A stretch of 64,000 nt of DNA from JBNAGF01 sp049801055 (GCF_049801055.1 NZ_JBNAGF010000003.1:248001-312000), one strand, 5' to 3'; positions 17,745 to 27,291 are shown, counted from the first letter of the stretch. The notes: a model not told the origin generated them from the sequence alone. Program-made: numbers and translations.

Positions 17745-18624
17745 CCGACCTTATGCTGCCCACGAGCAGCTGGTTGCCCCCGCAAGGCCGCGACCCGAGC
17801 TCTGGCGGTTGTTTCTGGGGATCGTGACAATTGCTGTTGTCGTGTTTGGCTTCAACACAACCCTTTTGGCAGCCATCCGAAGCATGGCGCCGCATCAGTT
17901 CGCCAACGAACTGATGACGGGGGCGACTCCGTTGGCAATGATTGTGCTGCTGTCCAGTTTCGGATTCGTAATCGCCGGAATCGCGCTTGCGACCCGGCTG
18001 CTTCAGAAACGCAGCCTGTTCAGCATTCTGGGGCCAGCTGCGGATACGGCCAGACAGTTCTGGCGCGTTTTTCGCGCTCTGCTTGTTCTCGGTGCTGTGC
18101 TACTGATCCTGCCGCCCTATGACATGGGAATTCCCCTTGTTGAAAATCTGCCCCCGTCAACATGGCTGTTGTTGTTACCGGTCTCGCTGTCCGTGATTCT
18201 GATCCAGACCGCAGCGGAAGAGATCTTGTTTCGAGGATATCTCCAGCAGAGTCTCGCCGCACGGTTTCAATCGCCGCTGATCTGGCTCTGCCTGCCGTCG
18301 CTCTTATTTGCGCTGGGTCACTATGCGCCAGCCAGTGCAGGAGATAATGCGCTTCTCGTGGCGTTGTGGTCGGGCATGTTCGGTCTTCTGGCGGCTGATC
18401 TGACGGCCCGCTCGGGCACGCTCGGCCCGGCGATCGCGCTGCATCTGTTCAACAATGCCGTCGCCCTGCTGGTCGTTTCGCTGCCGGACAACCTGAGTGG
18501 GTTGTCGCTTTTCATCCTGCCGATCGACCTTTCGGATACTGTTGGGCTGCGAGAATGGCTGATCGTGGATTTCGCGATGATGATCGTGGGATGGCTGGTT
18601 GCGCGTGTTGTCCTGCGCCGCTGA
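17737..18624 (+). CDS. CPBP-family intramembrane metalloprotease
   Basis: 295 residues from an ATG inside the last codons of the ABC-like gene (overlap 8 bases), so tightly coupled to it. Several membrane helices. The CPBP (Rce1/Abi) motifs are all present: EEILFRGYLQQSL (motif 1, EExxxR), LLFALGHYAPAS (motif 2, FxxxH) and HLFNNAVALLV (motif 3, HxxxN/B). Such proteins cleave substrates inside membranes; in bacteria they act in peptide maturation, bacteriocin immunity or signalling. Coupling to a pseudo-ABC protein suggests a two-protein membrane assembly, function unknown. Confidence 0.88.
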   Translation: MHNRPYAAHEQLVAPARPRPELWRLFLGIVTIAVVVFGFNTTLLAAIRSMAPHQFANELMTGATPLAMIVLLSSFGFVIAGIALATRLLQKRSLFSILGPAADTARQFWRVFRALLVLGAVLLILPPYDMGIPLVENLPPSTWLLLLPVSLSVILIQTAAEEILFRGYLQQSLAARFQSPLIWLCLPSLLFALGHYAPASAGDNALLVALWSGMFGLLAADLTARSGTLGPAIALHLFNNAVALLVVSLPDNLSGLSLFILPIDLSDTVGLREWLIVDFAMMIVGWLVARVVLRR

Positions 18625-18684
18625 TTGCATTTACCGGCACAGGGGCTTATCTGAACGCGACGTCACTGCAACAGAGGTTCCGTC

Positions 18685-19617
18685 ATGAACTGGATCACAA
18701 ACTATGTCCGGCCCCGGATCAACTCGATCTTCTCGCGCCGGGAAATGCCCGAGAACCTCTGGCACAAATGCGATGAGTGCGGCACCATGCTGTTTCACCG
18801 CGAGTTGACCGACAACCTTAACGTCTGCTCCAGCTGCGGCCATCACATGGCGATTACCCCGCGCGACCGCTTTCACGGGCTGTTTGACAACGGTGTGTAT
18901 TCAGAAGTCGAGGTTCCCGCACCAGCTGCGGACCCCCTGCAGTTCCGGGATCAGAAGAAATACCCGGACCGCATGAAAACAGCCCAGAAAACCACCGGTG
19001 AAAAAGAGGCCATGCTGGTCGCTACTGGTGAAATCGGGCGCACGCCAATCGTTGCAGCCGCACAGGATTTTTCCTTTATGGGTGGTTCAATGGGCATGTA
19101 TGTCGGCAACGCGATTATCGCTGCCGCGGAAAAGGCTGTTGAGCTGAAACGCCCGCTGATCCTTTTTTCCGCCGCGGGCGGTGCCAGAATGCAAGAGGGG
19201 ATCCTCAGCCTGATGCAGATGCCGCGCACCACTGTGGCGGTTCAAATAATGAAAGAGGCCGGGCTGCCCTACATTGTCGTCCTGACCCATCCCACGACCG
19301 GCGGTGTGACCGCCTCCTATGCGATGTTGGGCGATGTGCATATCTCCGAGCCAAATGCGCTGATCTGCTTTGCCGGCCCACGGGTGATCGAGCAGACTAT
19401 TCGCGAAAAACTGCCCGACGGCTTCCAGCGCGCTGAATATCTGCTGGATCACGGCATGCTTGATCGGGTCACACCGCGCACCGATATGCGCGAAGAGCTG
19501 ATAACCATTACGCGCATGTTGTTGAACCTGCCGCCACAAGTGCGTGGCGATCTTCCTGCGCCGTCCGGCTCCACAGCTGACGAAAAAGCTGCAGGCAAGG
19601 TCGAAACCGGAACATGA
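18685..19617 (+). CDS. accD: Acetyl-CoA carboxylase carboxyltransferase subunit beta
   Basis: Transfers the carboxyl group from carboxybiotin to acetyl-CoA, the committed step of fatty acid synthesis, in complex with AccA. 310 residues. The N-terminal zinc ribbon is intact (CDECGTMLFHREL then CSSCGHH, Cx2C twice). The crotonase-like carboxyltransferase core follows (GGARMQEGILSLMQM, TTGGVTASYAMLGDV). The gene stop overlaps the folC start by four bases (ATGA), the usual alphaproteobacterial accD-folC arrangement. The trpB gene often found in front is not here. Confidence 0.97.
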   Translation: MNWITNYVRPRINSIFSRREMPENLWHKCDECGTMLFHRELTDNLNVCSSCGHHMAITPRDRFHGLFDNGVYSEVEVPAPAADPLQFRDQKKYPDRMKTAQKTTGEKEAMLVATGEIGRTPIVAAAQDFSFMGGSMGMYVGNAIIAAAEKAVELKRPLILFSAAGGARMQEGILSLMQMPRTTVAVQIMKEAGLPYIVVLTHPTTGGVTASYAMLGDVHISEPNALICFAGPRVIEQTIREKLPDGFQRAEYLLDHGMLDRVTPRTDMREELITITRMLLNLPPQVRGDLPAPSGSTADEKAAGKVETGT

Positions 19618-20888
19618 ATACCCCGACTTCCGACGCCATTCTTGATCGAATGATGGCGTTGCACCCCAAGATTATCGACCTCACTTTGGACCGGGTGTGG
19701 GAATTGCTCAGTGCGCTGGGCGATCCCCAGAACAAGTTGCCGCCGGTGATTCATATCGCGGGAACCAATGGCAAAGGCTCAACGCTGGCGATGATCCGAG
19801 CCGGGCTGGAAGGCGATGGAAAATCAGCCCATGCCTATACGTCCCCCCATCTGGCTCGGTTCCATGAAAGAATTCGGCTGGCGGGTGAGCTGATTTCCGA
19901 GCCGGCTCTGACCGAGGTGCTTGACGAATGCTACCGGTCGAATGCGGGTGGCAATATCACGTATTTCGAGATTACCACCTGTGCCGCCTTGCTGGCATTT
20001 TCCCGGACACCTGCGGATTACACTCTGCTTGAAGTCGGGCTGGGTGGTCGCCTTGACGCAACGAATGTGGTTGAGAGACCCGCCCTGACAGTCATCACAC
20101 CGGTCTCGTTCGACCATCCGCAATTTCTGGGCAATAGCGTCGCCGAGATCGCAGCCGAAAAGGCGGGTATACTGAAGCACGGCGTAACCTGCGTGGTGTC
20201 GCGGCAGCCGCCGGAGGCGATGGAGATGATCCAAGCGCGGGCCGAAAAGGTCGGGGCTCCGTTGCTGGTCGAGGGACAGGACTGGCAGGTTTGGGAAGAA
20301 CGCGGGCGTCTGGTCTTTCAGGATGAAACCGGTTTGCTCGACCTGCCTCCTCCGGCCTTGATGGGGGCGCACCAGTTTCAGAATGCTGGGGCCGCGATCG
20401 CCGCCCTGCGTTTTCTAGGCCACGGAGAGGTCGCCTGCCACGCTGCCGTCACCGAGGTAACGTGGCCCGCCCGGATGCAAAGACTTCGCAAAGGCCCCCT
20501 TGTCGAAGCGGCACCAGGCATCGAGTTCTGGCTTGATGGCGGGCATAACGCAGCCTGCGGTGCGAGCCTTGCAGAAACGCTGACACGTCTGCCGACACGG
20601 GAAACGCATCTGATTTGCGGTATGATGAACACAAAGGATGTTTCAGGGTATCTGGAACCTTTGTTGCCTCACGCTGCCAGCCTTTCGGCGGTGTCGATCC
20701 CCGGCGAGGTCAATACTCTGCCCGCTGCGGAAACCGCGGAACAGGCAGGGAAGGTCGGTATTCCGAATTCCGTTGCAGCCAGTGTCGAGGCTGCTTTGGC
20801 CGGAATCTCCGCTCGCAACCCGAATGCGCGGGTTCTGATTTGTGGTTCGCTTTATCTGGCAGGCATTGTTCTGCGAGAGAACGGCTGA
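19614..20888 (+). CDS. folC: Bifunctional folylpolyglutamate/dihydrofolate synthase
   Basis: Adds glutamate to dihydropteroate and to tetrahydrofolates. 424 residues, Mur-ligase fold. The ATP-binding loop is in HIAGTNGKGSTLAMIRAG. The family motif LLEVGLGGRLDATNVV follows, and the C-terminal domain has LDGGHNAACGASLAE. Translationally coupled to accD. A gap of about 80 bases separates it from the convergent zapE stop. Confidence 0.96.
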   Translation: MNTPTSDAILDRMMALHPKIIDLTLDRVWELLSALGDPQNKLPPVIHIAGTNGKGSTLAMIRAGLEGDGKSAHAYTSPHLARFHERIRLAGELISEPALTEVLDECYRSNAGGNITYFEITTCAALLAFSRTPADYTLLEVGLGGRLDATNVVERPALTVITPVSFDHPQFLGNSVAEIAAEKAGILKHGVTCVVSRQPPEAMEMIQARAEKVGAPLLVEGQDWQVWEERGRLVFQDETGLLDLPPPALMGAHQFQNAGAAIAALRFLGHGEVACHAAVTEVTWPARMQRLRKGPLVEAAPGIEFWLDGGHNAACGASLAETLTRLPTRETHLICGMMNTKDVSGYLEPLLPHAASLSAVSIPGEVNTLPAAETAEQAGKVGIPNSVAASVEAALAGISARNPNARVLICGSLYLAGIVLRENG

Positions 20889-20967
20889 AAAAGTGCCCGT
20901 GGCCGCCGTCGGCAGAGTATTATCGACCTTGGGTTTGCTAAGGTTACTAGGGCCGAAAAACGATCCT

Positions 20968-22026
20968 TTACTGGCCCCAATCCTTGTCCTGCATCTCTCG
21001 AAGGCGTGACGCAGTGCGTTCGAACTCGAAAGACCCTTCGCCCTCGACATAGAGCATTTCCGGTTCCGCCGCCGCAGAACAGATCAGTCTGACCCGGGCC
21101 TCGTAAAGCGCGTCGATCAGGGTCACAAAACGCTTGGCCTCATTGAAGTTGTTGCGCGACAGGTGGGGAATGTCTTCCAGAACCAGAACTTTGACCTTCT
21201 CGGCTATGGCAAGATAATCCGCCGGCCCCAGATAGTGTCCGCAAAGATCGTAGAACGATGCCTTTGCCACGCCGTTTCGAAAGGCTGGCAGGGTCACGTC
21301 ACGGCCTTTGACGCGAAGGGTTAGCGGCTCTGCCGGTCCGCCTGAAAGATCCTGCCAGACCTGGCGGATTTCGGCGCGGGCTTCCGGGCCGATGGGTGTG
21401 AAATAGACCCGCGCCCCTTCCAGACGGTCTTGACGGTAGTCCGTCGGGCTGGCCAGTTCCCACACCACCAGACGTTCCTTGATCATCTTTATGAAAGGCA
21501 GGAACAGTTGTCGGTTCAACCCGTCTTTGTAGAGATCATCCGGCACCCGGTTTGAGGTGGTGACAACCACGACACCGGCAGCAAACAGCGCCTCGAATAA
21601 CCGCCCGACGATCATCGCGTCAGTGATGTCGGTGACTTGCATTTCATCAAAGGCCAGAACCTTGACCTGCTTGGCGACCTCTGCCGCGACCGGCGCCAGC
21701 GCATCCTCTACGCCCCGGCTGCGGGCGTCGTGCATACCGGCGTGAATCTCTTGCATGAATGCGTGAAAATGTACCCGACGCGAAGGGATGTCGCGCAGAG
21801 ATTCGATGAACAGGTCCATGATCATGGACTTGCCGCGCCCAACCCCTCCCCAAAGATACAGTCCCTTTGGCGGGGGCGGAGCCTTGCGGAACAGACCGCG
21901 CTTGACCGGTGAGGATAGCTCTGCGCGGATCCGTTCGAATTCGGGCAGCACCGCGAGCTGTGCGGGATCCTCGTTCAATGTGCCGTCAGCGACCCGTTCG
22001 GCATAAAGGGTGGGCAGGTCAGTCAT
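20968..22026 (-). CDS. zapE: AFG1-family ATPase, cell division protein ZapE
   Basis: 352 residues. The P-loop is in YLWGGVGRGKSMIMDLF, the Walker B-like motif in LAFDEMQVTDITDAMIV, and sensor-type residues in VVVTTSNRVPDDLY. This is the AFG1/ZapE family; E. coli ZapE destabilises FtsZ rings under stress, and the mitochondrial homologue handles membrane proteins. In alphaproteobacteria it often sits near TCA-cycle genes, but not here. It starts with ATG at 22026 and is divergent from the MFS gene with 132 bases between. Confidence 0.92.
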   Translation of the reverse strand: MTDLPTLYAERVADGTLNEDPAQLAVLPEFERIRAELSSPVKRGLFRKAPPPPKGLYLWGGVGRGKSMIMDLFIESLRDIPSRRVHFHAFMQEIHAGMHDARSRGVEDALAPVAAEVAKQVKVLAFDEMQVTDITDAMIVGRLFEALFAAGVVVVTTSNRVPDDLYKDGLNRQLFLPFIKMIKERLVVWELASPTDYRQDRLEGARVYFTPIGPEARAEIRQVWQDLSGGPAEPLTLRVKGRDVTLPAFRNGVAKASFYDLCGHYLGPADYLAIAEKVKVLVLEDIPHLSRNNFNEAKRFVTLIDALYEARVRLICSAAAEPEMLYVEGEGSFEFERTASRLREMQDKDWGQ

Positions 22027-22158
22027 GTCCGAGCCTTACCCTGCATCCGGTGTGTTGAAAAGCGGATCGCATCAACGACGGTGAACCAGATCCGCAAATC
22101 TTGTGATTTGACTGGCAAGGGAATGCCTTTAGGTTTCTTGCAGTTGCGAGGTGAGTAT

Positions 22159-23409
22159 ATGCAGCGTTCTTCGGGGCTCTTTACACCAGTTCTGATCGTG
22201 GGATGTATCATCATCGCGGTCAGTTTCGCAGTGCGTGCTTCATTCGGGGTGTTCCAGATCCCGATCGCCGAAGAACTCGACTGGCTCAGGACCGATTTTT
22301 CGTTGGCCATCGCCATTCAGAACCTCGCTTGGGGAATAGGGCAACCTATTTTCGGAGCGATTGCGGAGAAAATCGGAGACCGCAAAGCCATCGTTCTTGG
22401 TGCGCTTACCTATGCGGCCGGTATGGTTCTGACGGCATGGTCCGTGACGCCTCTCGAACATCAGATCTATGCCTGGCTGGTCGGCTTCGGAATTGCGGGT
22501 ACCGGCTTTGGCGTGGTGCTTGCGGTCGTCGGGCGCGCGGCCTCAGAGGAGAACCGGTCAATGTCGCTGGCTCTGGTGACCGCGGCGGGTAGTATCGGGC
22601 AGGTTGTCGGCGCTCCGGCAGCGGAATGGATGCTGACATTTCTCAGCTGGCAGCAAACCTTCATCCTGTTCGCAATTGCGATCCTGCTGCTGATCCTGAC
22701 CCTGCCAGCCATGCGTGCGCCCGAGGCCGCGTCGCGTCAGGAACTGGAAGAAAGCCTCGGTCAGGTCCTCGCCACCACCTTTCGCGATCCGTCCTATACC
22801 CTGATCTTTCTAGGCTTCTTCAGCTGTGGCTATCAACTGGGTTTCCTGACCGCGCACTTCCCTGCGTTTGTGACTGAACTGTGCGGCCCAATCCAGCCAG
22901 GGGGTGTTCTGCACTCGATGGGTATCACGACGACCTCTGCACTCGGCGCAGTCGCGATTTCATTGATCGGAGCGGCCAATATCGCCGGTACCCTGCTGGC
23001 GGGCTGGGCCGGAAAGCACTTTCGCAAGAAGTATCTGCTGGCGGGCATTTACACGGCTCGCACCTTCGTCACCGCCGTGTTCATCGTGTTTCCGATCACA
23101 CCGACTTCGGTGATCATTTTTTCGCTGGCGATGGGGACGCTTTGGCTGGCGACGGTGCCACTGACTTCGGGTCTGGTCGCTTACATCTACGGCCTGCGCT
23201 TCATGGGAACGCTGTACGGTATCGTGTTTTTGAGCCACCAGATCGGGAGTTTCATAGGGGTCTGGCTGGGCGGACGCATGTATGACATCTATGGCGACTA
23301 CACGATGGTCTGGTGGATCGGTGTCGGTGTCGGGGCCTTCAGCGCCATCATCCACCTGCCGATCCGGGAAAACCCGCTTGGGCAAAGGGATTCCCACCAG
23401 CCTGCCTGA
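22159..23409 (+). CDS. MFS transporter
   Basis: 416 residues from ATG 22159, chosen because GAGGTGAG precedes it; the open frame goes back to 22081. Twelve hydrophobic segments in two bundles. The loop 2-3 signature is recognisable (IGQPIFGAIAEKIGDRKAIVLGA). Overall it resembles the oxalate/formate antiporter-like and monocarboxylate-type MFS carriers. Substrate cannot be told from sequence or context. It ends at the stop of the convergent hydrolase operon with no gap, so no separate terminator exists between them. Confidence 0.88.
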   Translation: MQRSSGLFTPVLIVGCIIIAVSFAVRASFGVFQIPIAEELDWLRTDFSLAIAIQNLAWGIGQPIFGAIAEKIGDRKAIVLGALTYAAGMVLTAWSVTPLEHQIYAWLVGFGIAGTGFGVVLAVVGRAASEENRSMSLALVTAAGSIGQVVGAPAAEWMLTFLSWQQTFILFAIAILLLILTLPAMRAPEAASRQELEESLGQVLATTFRDPSYTLIFLGFFSCGYQLGFLTAHFPAFVTELCGPIQPGGVLHSMGITTTSALGAVAISLIGAANIAGTLLAGWAGKHFRKKYLLAGIYTARTFVTAVFIVFPITPTSVIIFSLAMGTLWLATVPLTSGLVAYIYGLRFMGTLYGIVFLSHQIGSFIGVWLGGRMYDIYGDYTMVWWIGVGVGAFSAIIHLPIRENPLGQRDSHQPA

Positions 23410-24339
23410 TCAATTCAATCCCTCGCGCAGGCGCTGACCGAGAATTTGCATGATCTGATCCGTATGGGTGTAGGGCAGGCCGTGACCGGCATCGTCGATC
23501 ATCTCTTGCCGTGCGTCGCGACTCCACTCCGACAGTTTTCCTATGGCGCTCTTGGGGATCACTTCGTCCTTGCGGCCCCAGATCGCCAGAACCGGCACGC
23601 CTTCGCTATGGATATGGCGATGTTCCGTTTCCAGATCGTTCGACAGGATTCCACGCAGGCTGGACAGAATGGCAGCAATGTAGCCCCGATAGTTCAGTTC
23701 CCGTTGCTGCAGATCGACGATACCTGGAACCGAACTGGGGAGATCGCGCTCGGCCTCTGTTCCGCGCAGATACTTGCGCGGGAAATGCGCAAGCATCAAC
23801 CAGTCGCCCAACACGGGCGTGTCACGGATGAAACGCACCATCCGACCTTGCGAAGACTTGGCCCCGCTTGGTGCCAAAAGGACCAGGTGCCGAACCCGGT
23901 CGATATGGGTTGACGCAAAGCTCGTGGCGATGGCACCGCCCATGGAATAACCAAAGAGGGTGATATCATCCCCGACCTTCTGGCTTTCCAGAAGATCCTC
24001 AAGTTGACGCACAAAGAATGCGGCATCTTGGGTGCCCGGCACGCGGTCAGAATAACCGCGGCCATACAGGTCGTAGGTCAAAACCCGATAGCCCATGGCA
24101 GACAAGCCCCCGGCCATGCCATCCCACACAAACGAAGGGGTCGAGAGCCCATGCACGCAGACGGCAACCGGTCCGCGCAAAGGGCCATGCCAGCGGAAAT
24201 AGGTGTTACCCTGTGACAACGTGACCATTTCACCCGGCAAGTCCTGCCGTGCGCGTTCGTCCATCGGTTTGCGCCGCCATTCCCGCACATAGGGAATTGC
24301 AATGATTGCGACTAGAATCAGAAGGATCACGAAAGTCAT
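23410..24339 (-). CDS. Alpha/beta hydrolase with N-terminal membrane anchor
   Basis: 309 residues starting at MTFVILLILVAIIAIPYV, a single membrane helix or uncleaved signal. This ATG overlaps the preceding gene's stop as ATGA, which decided the start over an in-frame ATG six codons upstream. The hydrolase core has the oxyanion segment VCVHGLSTPSFVWDG, the nucleophile elbow GYSMGGAIATSF and a catalytic His in DDAGHGLPYTH. The enzyme probably acts at the membrane or in the periplasm as an esterase or lipase-like hydrolase. Last gene of the four-gene minus-strand group. Confidence 0.88.
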   Translation of the reverse strand: MTFVILLILVAIIAIPYVREWRRKPMDERARQDLPGEMVTLSQGNTYFRWHGPLRGPVAVCVHGLSTPSFVWDGMAGGLSAMGYRVLTYDLYGRGYSDRVPGTQDAAFFVRQLEDLLESQKVGDDITLFGYSMGGAIATSFASTHIDRVRHLVLLAPSGAKSSQGRMVRFIRDTPVLGDWLMLAHFPRKYLRGTEAERDLPSSVPGIVDLQQRELNYRGYIAAILSSLRGILSNDLETEHRHIHSEGVPVLAIWGRKDEVIPKSAIGKLSEWSRDARQEMIDDAGHGLPYTHTDQIMQILGQRLREGLN

Positions 24340-25250
24340 TGCCCGCCTCGCCAGCAATCCAGGATGTAGCGGCTGGTCATCAGGTCAAGATGTGCGCCGC
24401 CACCGTTCTTAAAGAGGGTGATCGCGTCCGGATCAGGCGCGAAACCGGCGAGATCGTAGAAGTCGGCATGCAGATCCGACATTGAGATTGTTCCTTCGGC
24501 CAGCGGAATTTTGATTTCACCGATATGATCAACCGTAGTGTCAAAACTGTCGAGATAGATTTTCGAGCGTTTCATGGTTGCGTCATCCGCCTCGCGCATA
24601 TCCGGGCGATAGGCTCCGATCAGGTTCACGTGCTGCCCTGGGCGCAGCCACTCTCCCTTTAGGATGGGTGTCGAAGACATAGTCGCGCAGACAATGATAT
24701 CCGCCATCCGCACGGCCGGTTCCAGTTCGTCGGCGGCCTCTACACCGGCGATCGAGTCGGCGAGTTCTCGCGCCTTGTGCATGGTCCGGTTCCAGACGCG
24801 GATCCGGGCCTTCGGAAAACCCGCGCCAAAAGCTTCGCAAAGAGATCCCCCGACTGTGCCAGCGCCGATAATCAGGATCTCCCGGCTATCGGGGTTTGCA
24901 AGGCGCAATGCGCCCAGCAAACTGTCTCCTGCGGTTTTCCACTTGGTGACCAGATGGAAGTCTACCAGCGCTGCAAGCGTTCCGTCGCGATCATCATAGA
25001 GGCAGACGGCTCCGTTGATCATCGGAGCGTTGCGCTCTGGGTTGCCGGGAAAGATGGTCGCGGTCTTTACCGCCGCGCCGAGCCCGTCGATCCATGCTGC
25101 CCGCGACAGCAAAGTATCCGGATCCCGATATAGAAATGTATCGCCGATTTCCGCCTTGGGAAGGTTGTGGCCGTCGACCAGCGCATTGGTCAGGTCCAGC
25201 CAGTCGAGGTTTGCTTCACCGGCTTCGAACGGAATGAAAGGTATGGTCAT
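24336..25250 (-). CDS. Ornithine cyclodeaminase/mu-crystallin family protein
   Basis: 304 residues from ATG 25250 (MTIPFIPFEAG); the frame extends upstream but that ATG overlaps the HAD stop (ATGA). The NAD(P)-binding Rossmann motif is LIIGAGTVGGSLCEAFG, with an upstream FHLVTKWKTAGDSLLG that matches the family's substrate-binding lysine region. Members are ornithine cyclodeaminases, delta1-pyrroline-2-carboxylate reductases, or ketimine and alanine dehydrogenases, so the substrate stays open. Lack of other arginine or proline catabolic genes argues against a simple ornithine role here. Confidence 0.88.
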   Translation of the reverse strand: MTIPFIPFEAGEANLDWLDLTNALVDGHNLPKAEIGDTFLYRDPDTLLSRAAWIDGLGAAVKTATIFPGNPERNAPMINGAVCLYDDRDGTLAALVDFHLVTKWKTAGDSLLGALRLANPDSREILIIGAGTVGGSLCEAFGAGFPKARIRVWNRTMHKARELADSIAGVEAADELEPAVRMADIIVCATMSSTPILKGEWLRPGQHVNLIGAYRPDMREADDATMKRSKIYLDSFDTTVDHIGEIKIPLAEGTISMSDLHADFYDLAGFAPDPDAITLFKNGGGAHLDLMTSRYILDCWRGGQ

Positions 25251-25867
25251 CGCGCTTCCTCCTCGGTCAGCAGACGGGCCTTTACCAAACAATCCGCCCA
25301 TCCCTGTGGCCCAAGGAAGTGATGGGTTTGCCAACCACGATCCTGTGCCGCGCGAATATTGTCGATGCGGTCGTCGGTAAAGATCAACGCCTCCGGTGGG
25401 AGCCCGCAATCTGCCTCTACCATTTCATAGATCTCAGCTTCAGGTTTGATGACCTTCATATGCCCCGAGATGTATCGGCGGTCGAACTCGGCAAGAACCG
25501 GGTAATGCATCGACGCAAAATCAAAACTCTCGATCCCGAAGTTTGTCAGCGCAAATACCGGGATCCCCTTTGTTCTGAGCGCGCGTAGCAGGCGGGTGGA
25601 ATGCGGGATTTCAGGGGTGGCAAGCTCTAACCAGTTGTCGTGCCACATTCGGATCTCGTCGCGCCACTCGGGGCTTTTCTCGGCCCAGTCATAGATGGTG
25701 TCCCGGAAATTGTTTCCCCGGTCGACCATGTCGTTCATGCCGTGCAGATCAATCTCGGAAAACATGGCCCGGCGTCTTTCTTCGCCGATGACGCGGTCAT
25801 AGTACCGCTCTGGCTGCCACTCGATCAGCACATTGCCGATGTCGAAAATTACGGCCTGTGGTTGCAT
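25247..25867 (-). CDS. HAD-family hydrolase
   Basis: 206 residues from ATG 25867, with a GGGAG ribosome site; an upstream start at 25909 is less likely. Motif I is AVIFDIGNVLIEW, motif II lies in PVFALTNFG, motif III is MKVIKPEAEIYEM, and motif IV is LIFTDDRIDNIRAA. This matches the YihX/haloacid dehalogenase subfamily of small phosphatases. The substrate is not predictable. Coupled to the cyclodeaminase-like gene by a 4-base overlap. Confidence 0.9.
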   Translation of the reverse strand: MQPQAVIFDIGNVLIEWQPERYYDRVIGEERRRAMFSEIDLHGMNDMVDRGNNFRDTIYDWAEKSPEWRDEIRMWHDNWLELATPEIPHSTRLLRALRTKGIPVFALTNFGIESFDFASMHYPVLAEFDRRYISGHMKVIKPEAEIYEMVEADCGLPPEALIFTDDRIDNIRAAQDRGWQTHHFLGPQGWADCLVKARLLTEEEAR

Positions 25868-25936
25868 GTCCAGATCTCCCGGCACCCGGTTCCATCCAAT
25901 AAAAAGCACCGGAGTGATGTTAAAATGATCCGCGCG

Positions 25937-26392
25937 CTACGCCTCGCGCGATGCCGCTCTGATTTCCCGTTCAAGTGAATCCAGAAAACGAGAGCGGTCT
26001 GCTTTTGTAAAGGCCTTGCCACCACCGCCGGCACCGAGCGGAGATGCTGCTCGCAGGTCAGCCATCAAATCCCGCATGGCAAGCTGCTGCCCGATATTGG
26101 CCGGGGTAAACACCTCGCCTGTGGGCCGCAATGTGCGGGCGCCTGCCTCGACACATTTTGCTGCAAGGGGGATATCGCTGGTGATCACTACATCCCCCAG
26201 TCCGCAGCGGTCCGCGATCCATTTGTCGGCTTCGTCGGCGCCTGCTGCGACAATAACATTTTCCACAAGCGGGTTTTGCGACGGACGCAGGCCGCCATTC
26301 GACACAACGTACATCTTCAACCTGTGGCGGGTGGCGACACGTTCGGCTTCAGACCGAACCGGGCAGGCATCGGCATCGATAAAAACTGCCAT
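25937..26392 (-). CDS. YaiI/YqxD family protein (DUF188)
   Basis: 151 residues. The N terminus VFIDADACPVRSEAERVA, the middle VVAAGADEADKWIADRC and the DVVITSDIPLAAKCVEAGA segment are characteristic of the UPF0178/YaiI family, a PIN-like fold with conserved acidic residues and possible nuclease activity. No function has been shown for most members. A 69-base gap separates it from the HAD gene downstream. It follows fghA on the same strand with only 9 bases between, so read-through from fghA is likely. Confidence 0.92.
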   Translation of the reverse strand: MAVFIDADACPVRSEAERVATRHRLKMYVVSNGGLRPSQNPLVENVIVAAGADEADKWIADRCGLGDVVITSDIPLAAKCVEAGARTLRPTGEVFTPANIGQQLAMRDLMADLRAASPLGAGGGGKAFTKADRSRFLDSLEREIRAASREA

Positions 26393-26401
26393 TTTTCCGC
26401 C

Positions 26402-27232
26402 TCAGGCCCAGAGATGTTGGGCGTGAAAGCTCACATGATCTTCCATGAAGCTTGAGACGAAAAAGTAGCTATGATCATACCCCGGCTGCAATCGGTTGAT
26501 CGCCTGCTGGCGGCGTTCTGCGATGGCCTGTGCCAGTGTTTCGGGTCGCAACAGGTCGATGAACTGATCATTGGTCCCCGTATCGATCAGCATCGGGCCG
26601 TCAAACCCCTTTTCATGCATCATCATGGTTGAGTCGTGACGTGCCCAGGCTGCCTCGTCGTCCCCCAGATAGGCGCGCAATTGCTTGCGCCCCCAATCGG
26701 AACCGGTGGGGTTCGAGATTGGAGCAAATGCTGAAACAGATCGAAACTGATCAGGGCGGTTCATGGCAAGTGTCAGCGCACCGTGCCCCCCCATCGAGTG
26801 CCCGGTGACGGCCTGCCGGTCTGTGTCGATTGCGAACTGTGCGGCCAGCAGGGCGGGTAGTTCATCGGCGACATAGTCCCACATCCTAAAGTGTGGTGCC
26901 CACGGAGATTCGGTGGCGTTGACATAAAACCCGGCACCTTGTCCCAGATCGTAGTCATCGTGATCCGCGACGCCCTCGCCGCGCGGCGAGGTATCGGGGA
27001 ACACCAGCGCAATGCCCTGTTCGGCGGCCCAACCCTGCGCCCCGGCTTTGGTCATCGCGTTTTCGTGGGTGCAGGTCAGCCCCGAAAGATACCAAAGCAC
27101 CGGCACAGGTCCGTCCTTGGCTTCTTCGGGAAGAAACAACCCGAACGTCATGTCGCACTGGCAGGCTTCCGAGTTGTGCCGGTAGACACCTTGAATGCCT
27201 TCGAAACAGGCATTTTCCGATAGGGTTTCCAT
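26402..27232 (-). CDS. fghA: S-formylglutathione hydrolase
   Basis: Hydrolyses S-formylglutathione to formate and glutathione, the second step of formaldehyde detoxification. 276 residues from ATG 27232 (METLSENACFEG), preceded by AAGGA. The esterase-D fold is clear: LWYLSGLTCTHENAMTKAG, nucleophile GHSMGGHGALTLAM, and the catalytic His in GYDHSYFFVSSF. Its partner adhC lies 3.7 kb upstream on the same strand, with four unrelated genes between. Confidence 0.96.
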   Translation of the reverse strand: METLSENACFEGIQGVYRHNSEACQCDMTFGLFLPEEAKDGPVPVLWYLSGLTCTHENAMTKAGAQGWAAEQGIALVFPDTSPRGEGVADHDDYDLGQGAGFYVNATESPWAPHFRMWDYVADELPALLAAQFAIDTDRQAVTGHSMGGHGALTLAMNRPDQFRSVSAFAPISNPTGSDWGRKQLRAYLGDDEAAWARHDSTMMMHEKGFDGPMLIDTGTNDQFIDLLRPETLAQAIAERRQQAINRLQPGYDHSYFFVSSFMEDHVSFHAQHLWA

Positions 27233-27291
27233 AATCTGCAATCCTTGAGTAGCCAATGCCTATCGCTACCTTTGACACGTGCGGGCGTAAA

